In this document: piece after piece, positions 35,385-43,334 of the stretch
Position numbering within the stretch: the first letter of the stretch is position 1
How the letters are laid out: each line of letters begins with the position of its first letter
DNA from: Cytophagales bacterium
GTDB lineage: Bacteria; Bacteroidota; Bacteroidia; Cytophagales; Flammeovirgaceae
Direction: 5' to 3'
Length of the DNA: 64,000 nucleotides
Assembly: GCA_025056215.1 (NCBI GenBank)
Contig: JANWWC010000001.1
Location: 1 to 64,000, forward strand
The notes under the pieces: generated by a model
Database searches by the model: none
What the model saw: the letters and a program-made list of their open reading frames with translations, nothing else
What the model was told of the DNA's origin: nothing
Translations under genes and position numbers: made by a program

Positions 35385-36164
35385 GTGGCTTATTTTTTCG
35401 TAAATATATTGTTTTTTGTTTTATGCCTCTCAAGAGGAGTTGCAGATTCTATTCGCATTCAGTTGCTGTACAGACCTGCTCAGGTTTCATTGAATCGCTA
35501 CGAACAGCTATTCATTGCAGATATAGAAGGTAACTTGTATCAGTACGATACGAACTTAAAACTTATACAAACATTTTCTCCTCAAAAAAAATCTTTTCCT
35601 ACTATTTTAGAAGCGTGGGAAACGATGCGAATTTTTGTTTTTTTTCAAGAATTACAGGAATACGTGCTTTTAAATCGCATCTTAGGACAACCTGAGAACA
35701 ATCGATTTCGACAAGAGAACATACACTTTGTGCGTGCTGCTACACTTTCGGCGGACGGAAACCTTTGGTTATTTGATGAAATTGACTTTACTCTTAAAAA
35801 GTACCAATTTTCTCAAAAAAATATTTTGATTGCCTCGCCTTTAGATTTAACCCTTCTTACTCCTGAGACAGATATCCGATTTATGAGAGAATATCAAAAT
35901 AAATTGTTTATCGCAGAAAAAGCTCATGGAATCTTAGTATTCGATAATATGGGAAACTATTTGGAGACCATTCCCGCAAAGGGAGTGGAGTGGTTTAGTT
36001 TTTATGAAAATTCGCTTATTTTTAAGCGAGAAAGCCACTGGGTGGTGCATCATCTTTATACGCACCAAGAAAAAAATATTAGTGCTGGCAACGCTATTTT
36101 TATGATACTTACTTCTACAAAGCGCATTGAAATATTTGATGATTGTATAAAAATATCTTTTTAA
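35385..36164 (+). CDS. Secreted protein of unknown function, propeller-like
   Basis: 259 residues starting from GTG at 35385. The first 20 residues form a signal-peptide-like helix (FFVNILFFVLCLSRGVA). The rest is strand-rich with repeated short blades: LFIADIEGNLYQYDTNLKLI, RAATLSADGNLWLFDE, LFIAEKAHGILVFDNMGNYL. This resembles the small six-bladed propeller-like periplasmic proteins seen across Cytophagales. No catalytic motif is visible. It overlaps the convergent gldN by 4 bases. GTG is chosen because no ATG precedes the signal helix. Confidence 0.7.
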   Translation: MAYFFVNILFFVLCLSRGVADSIRIQLLYRPAQVSLNRYEQLFIADIEGNLYQYDTNLKLIQTFSPQKKSFPTILEAWETMRIFVFFQELQEYVLLNRILGQPENNRFRQENIHFVRAATLSADGNLWLFDEIDFTLKKYQFSQKNILIASPLDLTLLTPETDIRFMREYQNKLFIAEKAHGILVFDNMGNYLETIPAKGVEWFSFYENSLIFKRESHWVVHHLYTHQEKNISAGNAIFMILTSTKRIEIFDDCIKISF

Positions 36165-37018
36165 TACGACCAAAGAAGTGCTTCGTATTCAATGAGTTTC
36201 ATAAGCGCTTGTTCGCTTGCAATAAGCCCTCGCTTTCCAGAGCCATAAGTATCTACAATAGATTTGTTTTTAGGATTTTCGTATTTTACTAATCCCGCAG
36301 AAAATTGCCTGAGCTCAAAGGCATCTGCTAAGTTGAGATGGGCAGCTGAATTGTGCGGATTGAACCAAATAGCATTAGGATTTTCAACGCGCCTTCCTGT
36401 ATTGGGGTCTATAGGTTTAAAAAGATTCTCTACGAGTTCTTTATAAGAAAAAGAGGCTAACACTTTGTCGAGTCCCGTAGGAGTTTGTTCACCAGGAATA
36501 ATTAGAGTAATTGCCTGAATATCGTGATACATTCTTGAACGAACGCGGTCAAAAATGAGATCTTCTCGAATTTCTACAATATAAATTTGTCTTGGAAAAT
36601 ATTCTGCTTGCTCTTTAGGTTTATTTTTTTTCTTATTTCCCCATACATCTTCATTGCTCATTTCGAGAGCTAACTCGTCATCTTGCTGAAAATCAGGAAT
36701 GCGCAAGTTTTCTAAAAATTCCTCTAAAGACATGCGAGTCTCTAACGAATCGTTCCGATAAGGTTGTATGATTCCCTTTTTAACAGCATCGATAAGTAGT
36801 TTGCTAAATTCGTTGTTAGGCACAAAAAACGACTGATTCATTTTTTCACGCAAATCCATGCGGAACCAAAGGGCTTTTCTGAACATTTGGTCTTCTTTGC
36901 GAATAGGTCTTAACGATTTTTCGTTATAAGTACCTTTTGCGTTTGTAGTAGAAGAATTCTGCGCGTACGCATTCATTATAAACCCTAATAATGCAAACGC
37001 AATTGCCGACCAATTCAT
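36161..37018 (-). CDS. gldN: Gliding motility / type IX secretion protein GldN
   Basis: 285 residues from the ATG at 37018 (a TTG at 37075 is less likely). Signal peptide MNWSAIAFALLGFIMNAYAQ. The body has the GldN/PorN pattern: LRPIRKEDQMFRKALWFRMDLREK is split here by normal spacing into RPIRKEDQMFRK and WFRMDLREKMN, followed by FSKLLIDAVKKGIIQPYRND, FPRQIYIVEIREDLIFD and WFNPHNSAAHLNLADAF. GldN forms the periplasmic ring with GldK beneath the outer membrane in the T9SS. Normally gldK-gldL-gldM-gldN form a cluster; here the upstream neighbour is the divergent lepB and no gldM is present within the window. Confidence 0.88.
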   Translation of the reverse strand: MNWSAIAFALLGFIMNAYAQNSSTTNAKGTYNEKSLRPIRKEDQMFRKALWFRMDLREKMNQSFFVPNNEFSKLLIDAVKKGIIQPYRNDSLETRMSLEEFLENLRIPDFQQDDELALEMSNEDVWGNKKKNKPKEQAEYFPRQIYIVEIREDLIFDRVRSRMYHDIQAITLIIPGEQTPTGLDKVLASFSYKELVENLFKPIDPNTGRRVENPNAIWFNPHNSAAHLNLADAFELRQFSAGLVKYENPKNKSIVDTYGSGKRGLIASEQALMKLIEYEALLWSY

Positions 37019-37171
37019 GTTTTCATATGTTTTTTTATAACATAACCCAAAAACCGTGCCATTTTTATATTGCAAAAGTAGTGCTTTTAATGGTTTTTTT
37101 TCTTATTGTAACAGATTTTTTGTCTATTTGTGATTCATTTATTTTGTAGAACTAATCGAACAGATATTACA

Positions 37172-38269
37172 ATGAATTGGAAATTCTGGAAAAAGACAGA
37201 AGGAGAAAAAAAAGTAAAAAGTCCGTTGAGAGAATGGATTGATTCTGTTCTTTTTGCTGTCTTTGCTGCGACTTTCATTCGATGGCTTTTGTTAGAAGCC
37301 TTTACGATTCCTACGCCTTCTATGGAAAAATCATTATTAGTAGGGGATTTTTTATTTGTGAGTAAATTTCATTATGGTCCGCGAACTCCTAAAACTCCTC
37401 TTCAACTTCCTCTCACACATCAAAAAATATGGGGTACTGAAATTCCTTCTTACCTAGATTGGATACAACTTAAGCAGTATCGTTTGCCAGGCTTTACAAC
37501 TATTCAAAACAACGACGTAGTCGTTTTTAATTATCCTGTTGAAACACAATACCCTGTGGATTTGAAAACAAATTATATTAAGCGTTGCGTAGGAATTGCA
37601 GGAGATACTATTCAAATTATCGACGGAGTAGTTTATATTAATGGGAAAGTGTTAGCGCCGCCTCCTAAGATGCAATCGAGTTACTTAGTGCGAGCTACGA
37701 TGGAAATCTCACATCGCAAATTTAAAGAACTTGATATCACTGATTACGACAATTTAGGAAATGGCGTTTATCGAATTCATACTACAGCCGAAAAAGCTGA
37801 GAGGCTTAAACAATTTGAGTTTGTCAGGGAAGTATCTAAAATTCGATTTTTGCCTGACAGAACTCAGGAGCGCATTTATCCTTATAACGATAAGTTTAAC
37901 TGGACTTTAGATTATTTTGGCCCACTTTATATCCCTAAAAAAGGCGACAAAATTCCTATTAATTCCGACAATTTGGCTTTTTATGGCGATTTGATTACTA
38001 AGTTCGATTTTAACGAGAATGCCAGAATTGAAGATGGAAAGCTTTTTATTGATGGAAAAGAAGTCACGGAATATGAAGTAAAGCAAAATTACTATTTTAT
38101 GATGGGAGATAATCGCCATAATTCTTTGGATTCGCGCATATGGGGGTTTGTACCAGAAGATCATATTTTAGGAAAAGGATTCGTGATTTGGTTATCGATA
38201 GATAACGACCCTAACGTAAGTTTATTGGATAAAATAAGATTTAGCCGCATGTTTAATTTAATACGCTAA
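37172..38269 (+). CDS. lepB: Signal peptidase I
   Basis: 365 residues from the ATG at 37172; a GTG at 37130 would add 14 residues that do not look membrane- or protein-like. It cleaves signal peptides of exported proteins at the outer face of the inner membrane. After a cationic start comes one membrane helix (about 22-42), then PTPSMEKSL with the nucleophile Ser50, and [11 protein letters not shown] with the general base Lys137. The late box [19 protein letters not shown] and GKGFVIW are present. A long insertion (about 70-110 and 165-270) is typical of Bacteroidota forms. It is the first gene of a tight five-gene run to 40244. Confidence 0.95.
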   Translation: MNWKFWKKTEGEKKVKSPLREWIDSVLFAVFAATFIRWLLLEAFTIPTPSMEKSLLVGDFLFVSKFHYGPRTPKTPLQLPLTHQKIWGTEIPSYLDWIQLKQYRLPGFTTIQNNDVVVFNYPVETQYPVDLKTNYIKRCVGIAGDTIQIIDGVVYINGKVLAPPPKMQSSYLVRATMEISHRKFKELDITDYDNLGNGVYRIHTTAEKAERLKQFEFVREVSKIRFLPDRTQERIYPYNDKFNWTLDYFGPLYIPKKGDKIPINSDNLAFYGDLITKFDFNENARIEDGKLFIDGKEVTEYEVKQNYYFMMGDNRHNSLDSRIWGFVPEDHILGKGFVIWLSIDNDPNVSLLDKIRFSRMFNLIR

Positions 38270-38273
38270 AAAT

Positions 38274-38918
38274 ATGAGGTTTTATGTAAAAAATTACCCC
38301 TTTACAATTTCTGCTCAACAAATCAATCCTTTGCCTGAAGATGCAGTGGTTTATAATTCGGCTTCTGCTTCTCAGATTTGGCAGATTTATGAAAGCGTTT
38401 TTGAAAATAGAATAACAGGTCATTCCCATTTTATATTTATTGAACCTCATTACGAACAAATATTACAAGAATTCTTGAGTCATTTTAAAATTGTTGATGC
38501 AGCGGGTGCTTTAGTGCAGCATCAAGACAAGTATTTGTTTATTTACCGATTTGAAAGTTGGGACCTCCCTAAAGGAAAACTCGAAGATCAAGAAGATCCT
38601 GTTTTCAACGCTATCCGCGAAGTAAAAGAAGAATGTAACCTTAATATTAAAGTGCGCTCTGAATTACTTGTTACTCACCACACGTACGTTTTGGAAAACA
38701 ACCACGTCTTTAAAAATACAAAATGGTTTTTAGCAGATTGTATAGATGAAAATCCTGCACCGATTCCACAAGTCGTAGAAGGAATTCAAAAAGCTGAGTG
38801 GTTCACCAAACAAGAAGTCGAAGAAATTGTTTTAAAGAATACGTATCCTTCTATTCGAGAAGTTTGGCAGACATTCTTGCATTTATGCGATCATGAAAGA
38901 AGTAAATCTTTCTTTTGA
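38274..38918 (+). CDS. NUDIX hydrolase
   Basis: 214 residues. The Nudix box is readable: GKLEDQEDPVFNAIREVKEE fits GX5EX7REUXEE, with the usual later Gly replaced by Asn (EECNL). PKGK just before it and the C-terminal WFTKQEVEEIV are common in this subfamily. Residues 1-70 form an extra N-terminal region (YPFTISAQQINPLPEDAVVY). It should hydrolyse a nucleoside diphosphate linked to another moiety in the cytoplasm; the substrate is not deducible. It starts 4 bases after lepB and overlaps the next small gene by 26 bases. Confidence 0.9.
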   Translation: MRFYVKNYPFTISAQQINPLPEDAVVYNSASASQIWQIYESVFENRITGHSHFIFIEPHYEQILQEFLSHFKIVDAAGALVQHQDKYLFIYRFESWDLPKGKLEDQEDPVFNAIREVKEECNLNIKVRSELLVTHHTYVLENNHVFKNTKWFLADCIDENPAPIPQVVEGIQKAEWFTKQEVEEIVLKNTYPSIREVWQTFLHLCDHERSKSFF

Positions 38919-39090
38919 AGAGTATCTTGCAAGTAAGAATATTGATGCTCAAAAGTTTTGCGAACAAGATCCTGAGCTTTTTTATGAATGGAAAGACTTG
39001 TTTTATCAGATGCATCCCAAAAGCTTTACGATGCAAAAGTTGTATCTTCTGAATAGGATTCGGTTAAAATATTTGCTGAAAACATTTTGA
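38893..39090 (+). CDS. Conserved-looking 65-residue protein of unknown function
   Basis: A 65-residue, helix-rich soluble protein with a good composition: SFEEYLASKNIDAQKF, then ELFYEWKDLFYQMHPKSFT and QKLYLLNRIRLKY. The start overlaps the end of the Nudix gene by 26 bases, which suggests translational coupling. Similar small proteins with a WxDLFxQMHPxSFT core occur in Cytophagales as far as I recall. Function unknown. Confidence 0.75.
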   Translation: MKEVNLSFEEYLASKNIDAQKFCEQDPELFYEWKDLFYQMHPKSFTMQKLYLLNRIRLKYLLKTF

Positions 39091-39123
39091 TTATTTTCTT
39101 TGTAAAAGTTAAGAGAATGACGA

Positions 39124-39513
39124 ATGCACTGGAAAAAGACACTTTGGATTTTTTTGATAACTGTATTGGCAGTTTCAATTTTTGTAATATTGTTTTTGTA
39201 TTATGCTAACTACAGCGAAGGATTTCGCGCAGGAGTAGTCATGAAAGTAAGCAGAAAAGGATACATTTTCAAAACCTATGAAGGAGAGCTGAACGTAGAA
39301 GGGATTACGAGCGATGGTGGTAAAAGAATGCCCTCTTCGGTGTGGGAATTTTCAGTAGAAGCTGACCGGCAAGATATTCTTAAACAACTAGAAGAGGCTG
39401 CTTTGAAAGGGTATCGCGTAAAACTGGTATATCACGAAAAATTTGTTAAATTGTTTTGGAGAGGGGATACTCCTTATTTCGTGGTTAAGGTAGAAGTTTT
39501 AGAAGGAAATTAG
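39124..39513 (+). CDS. Membrane-anchored conserved protein of unknown function
   Basis: 129 residues. One N-terminal helix (about 5-28, LWIFLITVLAVSIFVILFLY) anchors a small beta domain with YSEGFRAGVVMKVSRKGYI, FKTYEGELN and VKLVYHEKFVKLFWRGDT. This is a common Bacteroidota type, sometimes mislabelled as a 6-phosphogluconate dehydrogenase, for which it has no sequence basis. The domain should face the periplasm. It ends 2 bases before the LOG gene. Confidence 0.82.
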   Translation: MHWKKTLWIFLITVLAVSIFVILFLYYANYSEGFRAGVVMKVSRKGYIFKTYEGELNVEGITSDGGKRMPSSVWEFSVEADRQDILKQLEEAALKGYRVKLVYHEKFVKLFWRGDTPYFVVKVEVLEGN

Positions 39514-39515
39514 GT

Positions 39516-40244
39516 ATGGATGACAACAAATCAACTCTTCAAGAAGAAGAAAGAATTAAACAGGCTTTCAAAGAACGCGATTGGAACGAAATTAAGAGTG
39601 CTAACTCTTGGGTCATCTTCAAAGTAATGGCGGAATTTGTAGAAGGATTTGAGAAGTTAGCCAAGATAGGGCCTTGTGTTTCTATCTTCGGTTCTGCACG
39701 CACTAAGCCAGACCATATTTATTATAAGATGGCAGAGGAAATAGCTGCAAAGTTGGTCAGACACGGATATGGCGTGATTACTGGAGGAGGACCTGGTATT
39801 ATGGAAGCTGGCAATAAGGGCGCTCATAGTCAAGGCGGTAAGTCTGTGGGGCTCAATATTGTGCTTCCTTTTGAACAGACCCATAACATTTATATAGATC
39901 CAGACAAAAACATGACTTTTGATTACTTTTTTGTAAGAAAGGTGATGTTTGTCAAATATTCACAAGGGTTTATTGTCATGCCAGGCGGATTTGGAACACT
40001 TGATGAGCTTTTCGAGGCTCTTACTTTGATTCAGACCAAAAAAATTGCGCGATTTCCTATTGTGCTTGTTGGAAAGTCTTACTGGAGTGGACTCATTAAC
40101 TGGATTGAAACAGTGATGTTACAACAAGAGAAAAACATCTCTCCGCAGGATATGAACTTGTTTAGCGTTGTAGATACTCCTTCGGAAGCCGTCGCTATTA
40201 TCGATGATTTTTATAGTCGCTACCTTTTGACGCCTAATTTTTAG
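39516..40244 (+). CDS. LOG-family nucleotide N-glycosidase-like protein (TIGR00730)
   Basis: 242 residues. It has the two family motifs: GGGPGIMEAGNKGA and PGGFGTLDELFEALTLIQ. LOG proteins release a base from nucleoside 5'-monophosphates (cytokinin-riboside phosphoribohydrolase or AMP/purine nucleosidase activity) and bind the nucleotide in a Rossmann fold. The first 45 residues are a charged helix typical of the longer bacterial version. It is the last gene of the lepB run and is convergent with the antiporter gene (8 bases apart). Confidence 0.9.
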   Translation: MDDNKSTLQEEERIKQAFKERDWNEIKSANSWVIFKVMAEFVEGFEKLAKIGPCVSIFGSARTKPDHIYYKMAEEIAAKLVRHGYGVITGGGPGIMEAGNKGAHSQGGKSVGLNIVLPFEQTHNIYIDPDKNMTFDYFFVRKVMFVKYSQGFIVMPGGFGTLDELFEALTLIQTKKIARFPIVLVGKSYWSGLINWIETVMLQQEKNISPQDMNLFSVVDTPSEAVAIIDDFYSRYLLTPNF

Positions 40245-40252
40245 AAATGGTT

Positions 40253-41983
40253 TTATGATCCTGATAGCTTTCTTATATAAGAAGCAAAGCTGTACACCTC
40301 GTGTGCAGAGATGTCGTATAAATCCATCACTTCCATGAGTACTTCTAGATTAGCTTCTACATCATCAGCAATTACGATATCGGCGCCGTGTCTTTTAATA
40401 GAATCGGCGTCTTTGTTTCGTTGTGTCCTGGCTATTATGGTACTATCAGGACTATATTTTTTAAGTCGATAGGCTAATACTTCTGTTTTTTCCGAATTTG
40501 CACTCGTAGTGATTACAATACATTTTGCTCTATGAGCTCTTGCATGGTGCAACACTTCTTCGTTATCAGCATCTCCGTAAATAATAGGTATTCCGTGTTT
40601 CGATTCTACTTCTACAATATGAGGGTCTAATTCGATAACTACGTAGGGAATTTTGCAACTTTGAGCAGCGTGAGCGACGCTTTTTCCCGTCATTCCAAAT
40701 CCAATAATAACGATGTGTTGGTTGAGAGTATCTTGCTTTACATTATGAGCATCGGACGTAGTAGGGAGCCCTTTTAAGCGTTTTTTTATTTTTTTTGAAA
40801 CGGGTAGAATATTAATGAGCCAATTTGCTGCAGTGTGTTGTTTGTTAATCAGAAGAGGCGTAATTGCCATTGTTAAAACTGCTATAGATAGAAAATACTG
40901 GTTTAACTCGATAGGAAGCACGCCATAATCTACTCCTGATTTCATGAGCACAAAAGAGAATTCTCCAATTTGACAAATCGAGAATCCTACCAAAATGGCT
41001 TCATAGGTGTTGATTCCCAAAGTTTTTGCTGCAAAGCCTCCAATCATAGCCTTCACAGTCATCACTAAAAAAGTAATAAAGATGATTTCAAAGAAATGCT
41101 CTAATAAAAAACTTACGTCAATCAACATTCCTACAGAAACAAAAAATATACTTGTAAAAATTTCTTTGAAAGGCAAAATGATTCCAGCAGCTTCATATCC
41201 GTATTTCGATTCTGAAATGACCAAACCCGCCAAAAATGCTCCCAGAGCTAAAGATAATCCTGCTTGGGCTGTAAGCCAGGCAATCGCAAAACAAATGACT
41301 ACAATGGCTACGATAAATAAGTCTTTACTGCGCGTATCTGCAATGTAATACAGCAATTTGGGAACTACATATTTAATACTAACAATCAAAAACAAAATAA
41401 TAACAGACACTTTCAAAGCAAGAAATAAAAGATCGTTCCACAAATCGACATTTTCCCCTGCCAAAATAGGAATGGCTAACATCATTGGAACCACGGCAAT
41501 ATCTTGAAAAATAAGAATGGCTAATGTGATTTGCCCGAATTCTTTTTTTACATCTCCACTCATCTGCATGACTTTCAGTACGATAGCCGTGCTGCTAAGT
41601 GCAAACATACATCCTAAAAAAATCGCAATCGGTAAATAATCGTAGCTCAAATAGTAAGAGAGCATTCCAAAAATCACCAGTGTAATAAGCACTTGCAGAG
41701 ATCCACCTTGCAAAACTGCTTTTTTGACGCGCATCAGGCTAGCAATCGAAAATTCTAGTCCTATTGTAAACAAAAGTAGTACCACGCCGATTTCTGCAAG
41801 GATATCTACCTGACTTTCTGATTTAATAAGATTGAGCGTATGAGGGCCACAAATCACACCGCTTATTAAAAAACCAATAATTGTAGGAATTTGAAGACGA
41901 TGCAGTAACAAAATGACAAAAACGCTTATTCCTAATACAATAATTAAGTCAGATAATAGCGTAAGTTCCATCAAAAATATCAT
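40253..41983 (-). CDS. Kef-type K+/H+ antiporter with RCK domain (CPA2)
   Basis: 576 residues. The N-terminal 390 residues hold about 12-13 membrane helices of the cation:proton antiporter-2 fold: LQIPTIIGFLISGVICGP, LFTIGLEFS, FQDIAVVPMML, GAFLAGLVIS and IGEFSFVLMKSGV are all family signatures. The C-terminal part (about 419-576) is a TrkA-N/RCK domain with the nucleotide-binding GFGMTGKSVA and a late acidic IELDP. It should exchange K+ (or Na+) for H+ at the inner membrane under nucleotide control. A start at Met5 (41971) is an alternative. The roughly 150-base leader contains a terminator-like hairpin, listed separately. Confidence 0.92.
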   Translation of the reverse strand: MIFLMELTLLSDLIIVLGISVFVILLLHRLQIPTIIGFLISGVICGPHTLNLIKSESQVDILAEIGVVLLLFTIGLEFSIASLMRVKKAVLQGGSLQVLITLVIFGMLSYYLSYDYLPIAIFLGCMFALSSTAIVLKVMQMSGDVKKEFGQITLAILIFQDIAVVPMMLAIPILAGENVDLWNDLLFLALKVSVIILFLIVSIKYVVPKLLYYIADTRSKDLFIVAIVVICFAIAWLTAQAGLSLALGAFLAGLVISESKYGYEAAGIILPFKEIFTSIFFVSVGMLIDVSFLLEHFFEIIFITFLVMTVKAMIGGFAAKTLGINTYEAILVGFSICQIGEFSFVLMKSGVDYGVLPIELNQYFLSIAVLTMAITPLLINKQHTAANWLINILPVSKKIKKRLKGLPTTSDAHNVKQDTLNQHIVIIGFGMTGKSVAHAAQSCKIPYVVIELDPHIVEVESKHGIPIIYGDADNEEVLHHARAHRAKCIVITTSANSEKTEVLAYRLKKYSPDSTIIARTQRNKDADSIKRHGADIVIADDVEANLEVLMEVMDLYDISAHEVYSFASYIRKLSGS

Positions 41984-42057
41984 AACAGCGCTTAAAATTT
42001 GTGGCTCCTATTTGCTTGCTAAAATAGGAATAGATTTCGTTCTTGTGAAATTATCAT

Positions 42058-42100
42058 AAAAAAACAATAAGAACTTGCTTAGACGCTAAACAAGTTCTTA
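42058..42100 (-). promoter_or_regulatory. Terminator-like hairpin in the leader of the Kef antiporter gene (possible attenuator)
   Basis: On the minus strand TAAGAACTTG pairs with CAAGTTCTTA (10 bp), with inner TTAG/CTAA around a three-base loop, followed by TTGTTTTTTTT. This is a complete intrinsic terminator, but its only downstream gene on that strand is the antiporter, whose ATG is 75 bases further on. A TACTTTTG box (42151-42144, minus) exactly matches the -7 consensus upstream of it. The arrangement fits transcription attenuation; the signal is unknown. Confidence 0.5.
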
Positions 42101-42143
42101 CAACCAAATAATCCTTAAAAACAATTTCTCCAAATTATTTTTT

Positions 42144-42151
42144 CAAAAGTA
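42144..42151 (-). promoter_or_regulatory. Promoter -7 box (TACTTTTG) of the Kef antiporter gene
   Basis: An exact TAnnTTTG match on the minus strand, about 160 bases before the antiporter ATG and ahead of the terminator-like hairpin. No clear -33 TTTG is seen. Confidence 0.35.
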
Positions 42152-42336
42152 AGCAAGAATTTTCAAGAAAAAAGTTGATTTCGATGAACGGGGTTTTTTC
42201 TTCGATTAACCTGCCATTTGAATCCCTTAATAAGGGATAGAGACTTTTAGGCAGCTCTTATTAGGAAACGAAATTGTGAGTTTTAGATTGTAGTTTTATA
42301 ATTGCAAAAAAGAGTTTCATAAAGAACCTTCAAACT

Positions 42337-43332
42337 ATGACATTAGCAAAAGTAAGATTATATCCTTTGAAATTTGAAACAATTTTTAAGAACAAAATTT
42401 GGGGAGGGCAAAAAATTCGTACAATTCTCGGAAAAGATTTTGGCAATTTGCCTAATTGCGGAGAAACATGGGAGATTTCAGGGGTAAAAGGGAATATTTC
42501 AGTTGTGCAATTAGGAGGTTTAAAAGGAAAAAATCTTGTTGAACTTATCGATATTTACAAAGGAGAACTTGTAGGACATAAAATTTACAAAAAGTTTGGA
42601 GATGAGTTTCCTTTGCTGGTAAAATTCATAGATGCTAACGATGATCTTTCCATACAAGTACATCCGAATGACGAATTAGCTCGCAAGCGTCACAATTCAT
42701 TCGGCAAAACAGAAATGTGGTACATCTTGCAAGCAGATAAAGGAGCTTCTCTTATCAGCGGATTTAAAAAGAGAGTAACTAAAGAAGAGTATTTAGCTCA
42801 CTTAGAACGTAAAACGCTAGAACAAATTCTTAATCGAGAAGCAGTGGAGGCTGATGACGTATTTTTTTTACCCGCCGGGCGCGTTCATACCATAGGAAAA
42901 GGATTATTGTTAGCAGAAATCCAACAAAGCTCTGATATTACCTACCGAATTTATGATTTTGACAGAAGAGATGAAAAAGGTAATTTGCGAGAGCTTCATA
43001 CAGAATTGGCCTTAGACGCCATCGATTTTGATGTATATCCTGAATATAAAACGCGATATGAAAAAAAGGAAAACGCAATTGTAGAACTTGTGTCTTGTCC
43101 ATACTTTACTACGAATCTGCTGCATTTTTCACGACCGATTACCAGAAATTATTCTCGCCTAGATTCTTTTGTAATTTACGTCTGTATGGAAGGAAGTTTT
43201 ACTATTCGTTACGATGTATCCGAAGAACAAAGAGTCCAAAAAGGCGAATGTGTTTTGTTGCCTGCTGATATCAAACAAGTGGAATTAATTCCTGAAACCT
43301 CATTTAAAATATTAGAATCCTATATTTTGTAA
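42337..43332 (+). CDS. manA: Mannose-6-phosphate isomerase, class I
   Basis: 331 residues. Interconverts mannose-6-phosphate and fructose-6-phosphate, feeding GDP-mannose and glycan synthesis. The zinc cupin is visible: QVHPND (Gln and His), GKTEMWYIL (Glu) and the later GRVHTIGKGLLLAEIQQSSDITYRIYDF, split here as the catalytic GRVHTIG and the QQSSDITYRIYDFDR box. KIWGG and CGETWEISG at the N-terminus are typical of the short form. ppk1 follows after 2 bases, so the two are probably co-transcribed. Confidence 0.94.
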   Translation: MTLAKVRLYPLKFETIFKNKIWGGQKIRTILGKDFGNLPNCGETWEISGVKGNISVVQLGGLKGKNLVELIDIYKGELVGHKIYKKFGDEFPLLVKFIDANDDLSIQVHPNDELARKRHNSFGKTEMWYILQADKGASLISGFKKRVTKEEYLAHLERKTLEQILNREAVEADDVFFLPAGRVHTIGKGLLLAEIQQSSDITYRIYDFDRRDEKGNLRELHTELALDAIDFDVYPEYKTRYEKKENAIVELVSCPYFTTNLLHFSRPITRNYSRLDSFVIYVCMEGSFTIRYDVSEEQRVQKGECVLLPADIKQVELIPETSFKILESYIL

Positions 43333-43334
43333 AT

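Larger units (their letters stand above)
41984..42336. other. Structured divergent intergenic region between the antiporter and manA
   Basis: 353 bases with several inverted repeats: CCTATTT/AAATAGG (42007-42028), TAAGAACTTG/CAAGTTCTTA (42068-42100) and ATCCCTTA-A-TAAGGGAT (42222-42238), the last inside CTGCC/GGCAG (42211-42254). No gene is seen. Promoters of both flanking genes must lie here. Confidence 0.6.

Noticed and set aside
42061-42254. Interpretation of the antiporter-manA gap as a 6S or c-di-AMP (ydaO) RNA
   Set aside because: Hairpins are present but none of the conserved bases of those RNA classes could be identified.
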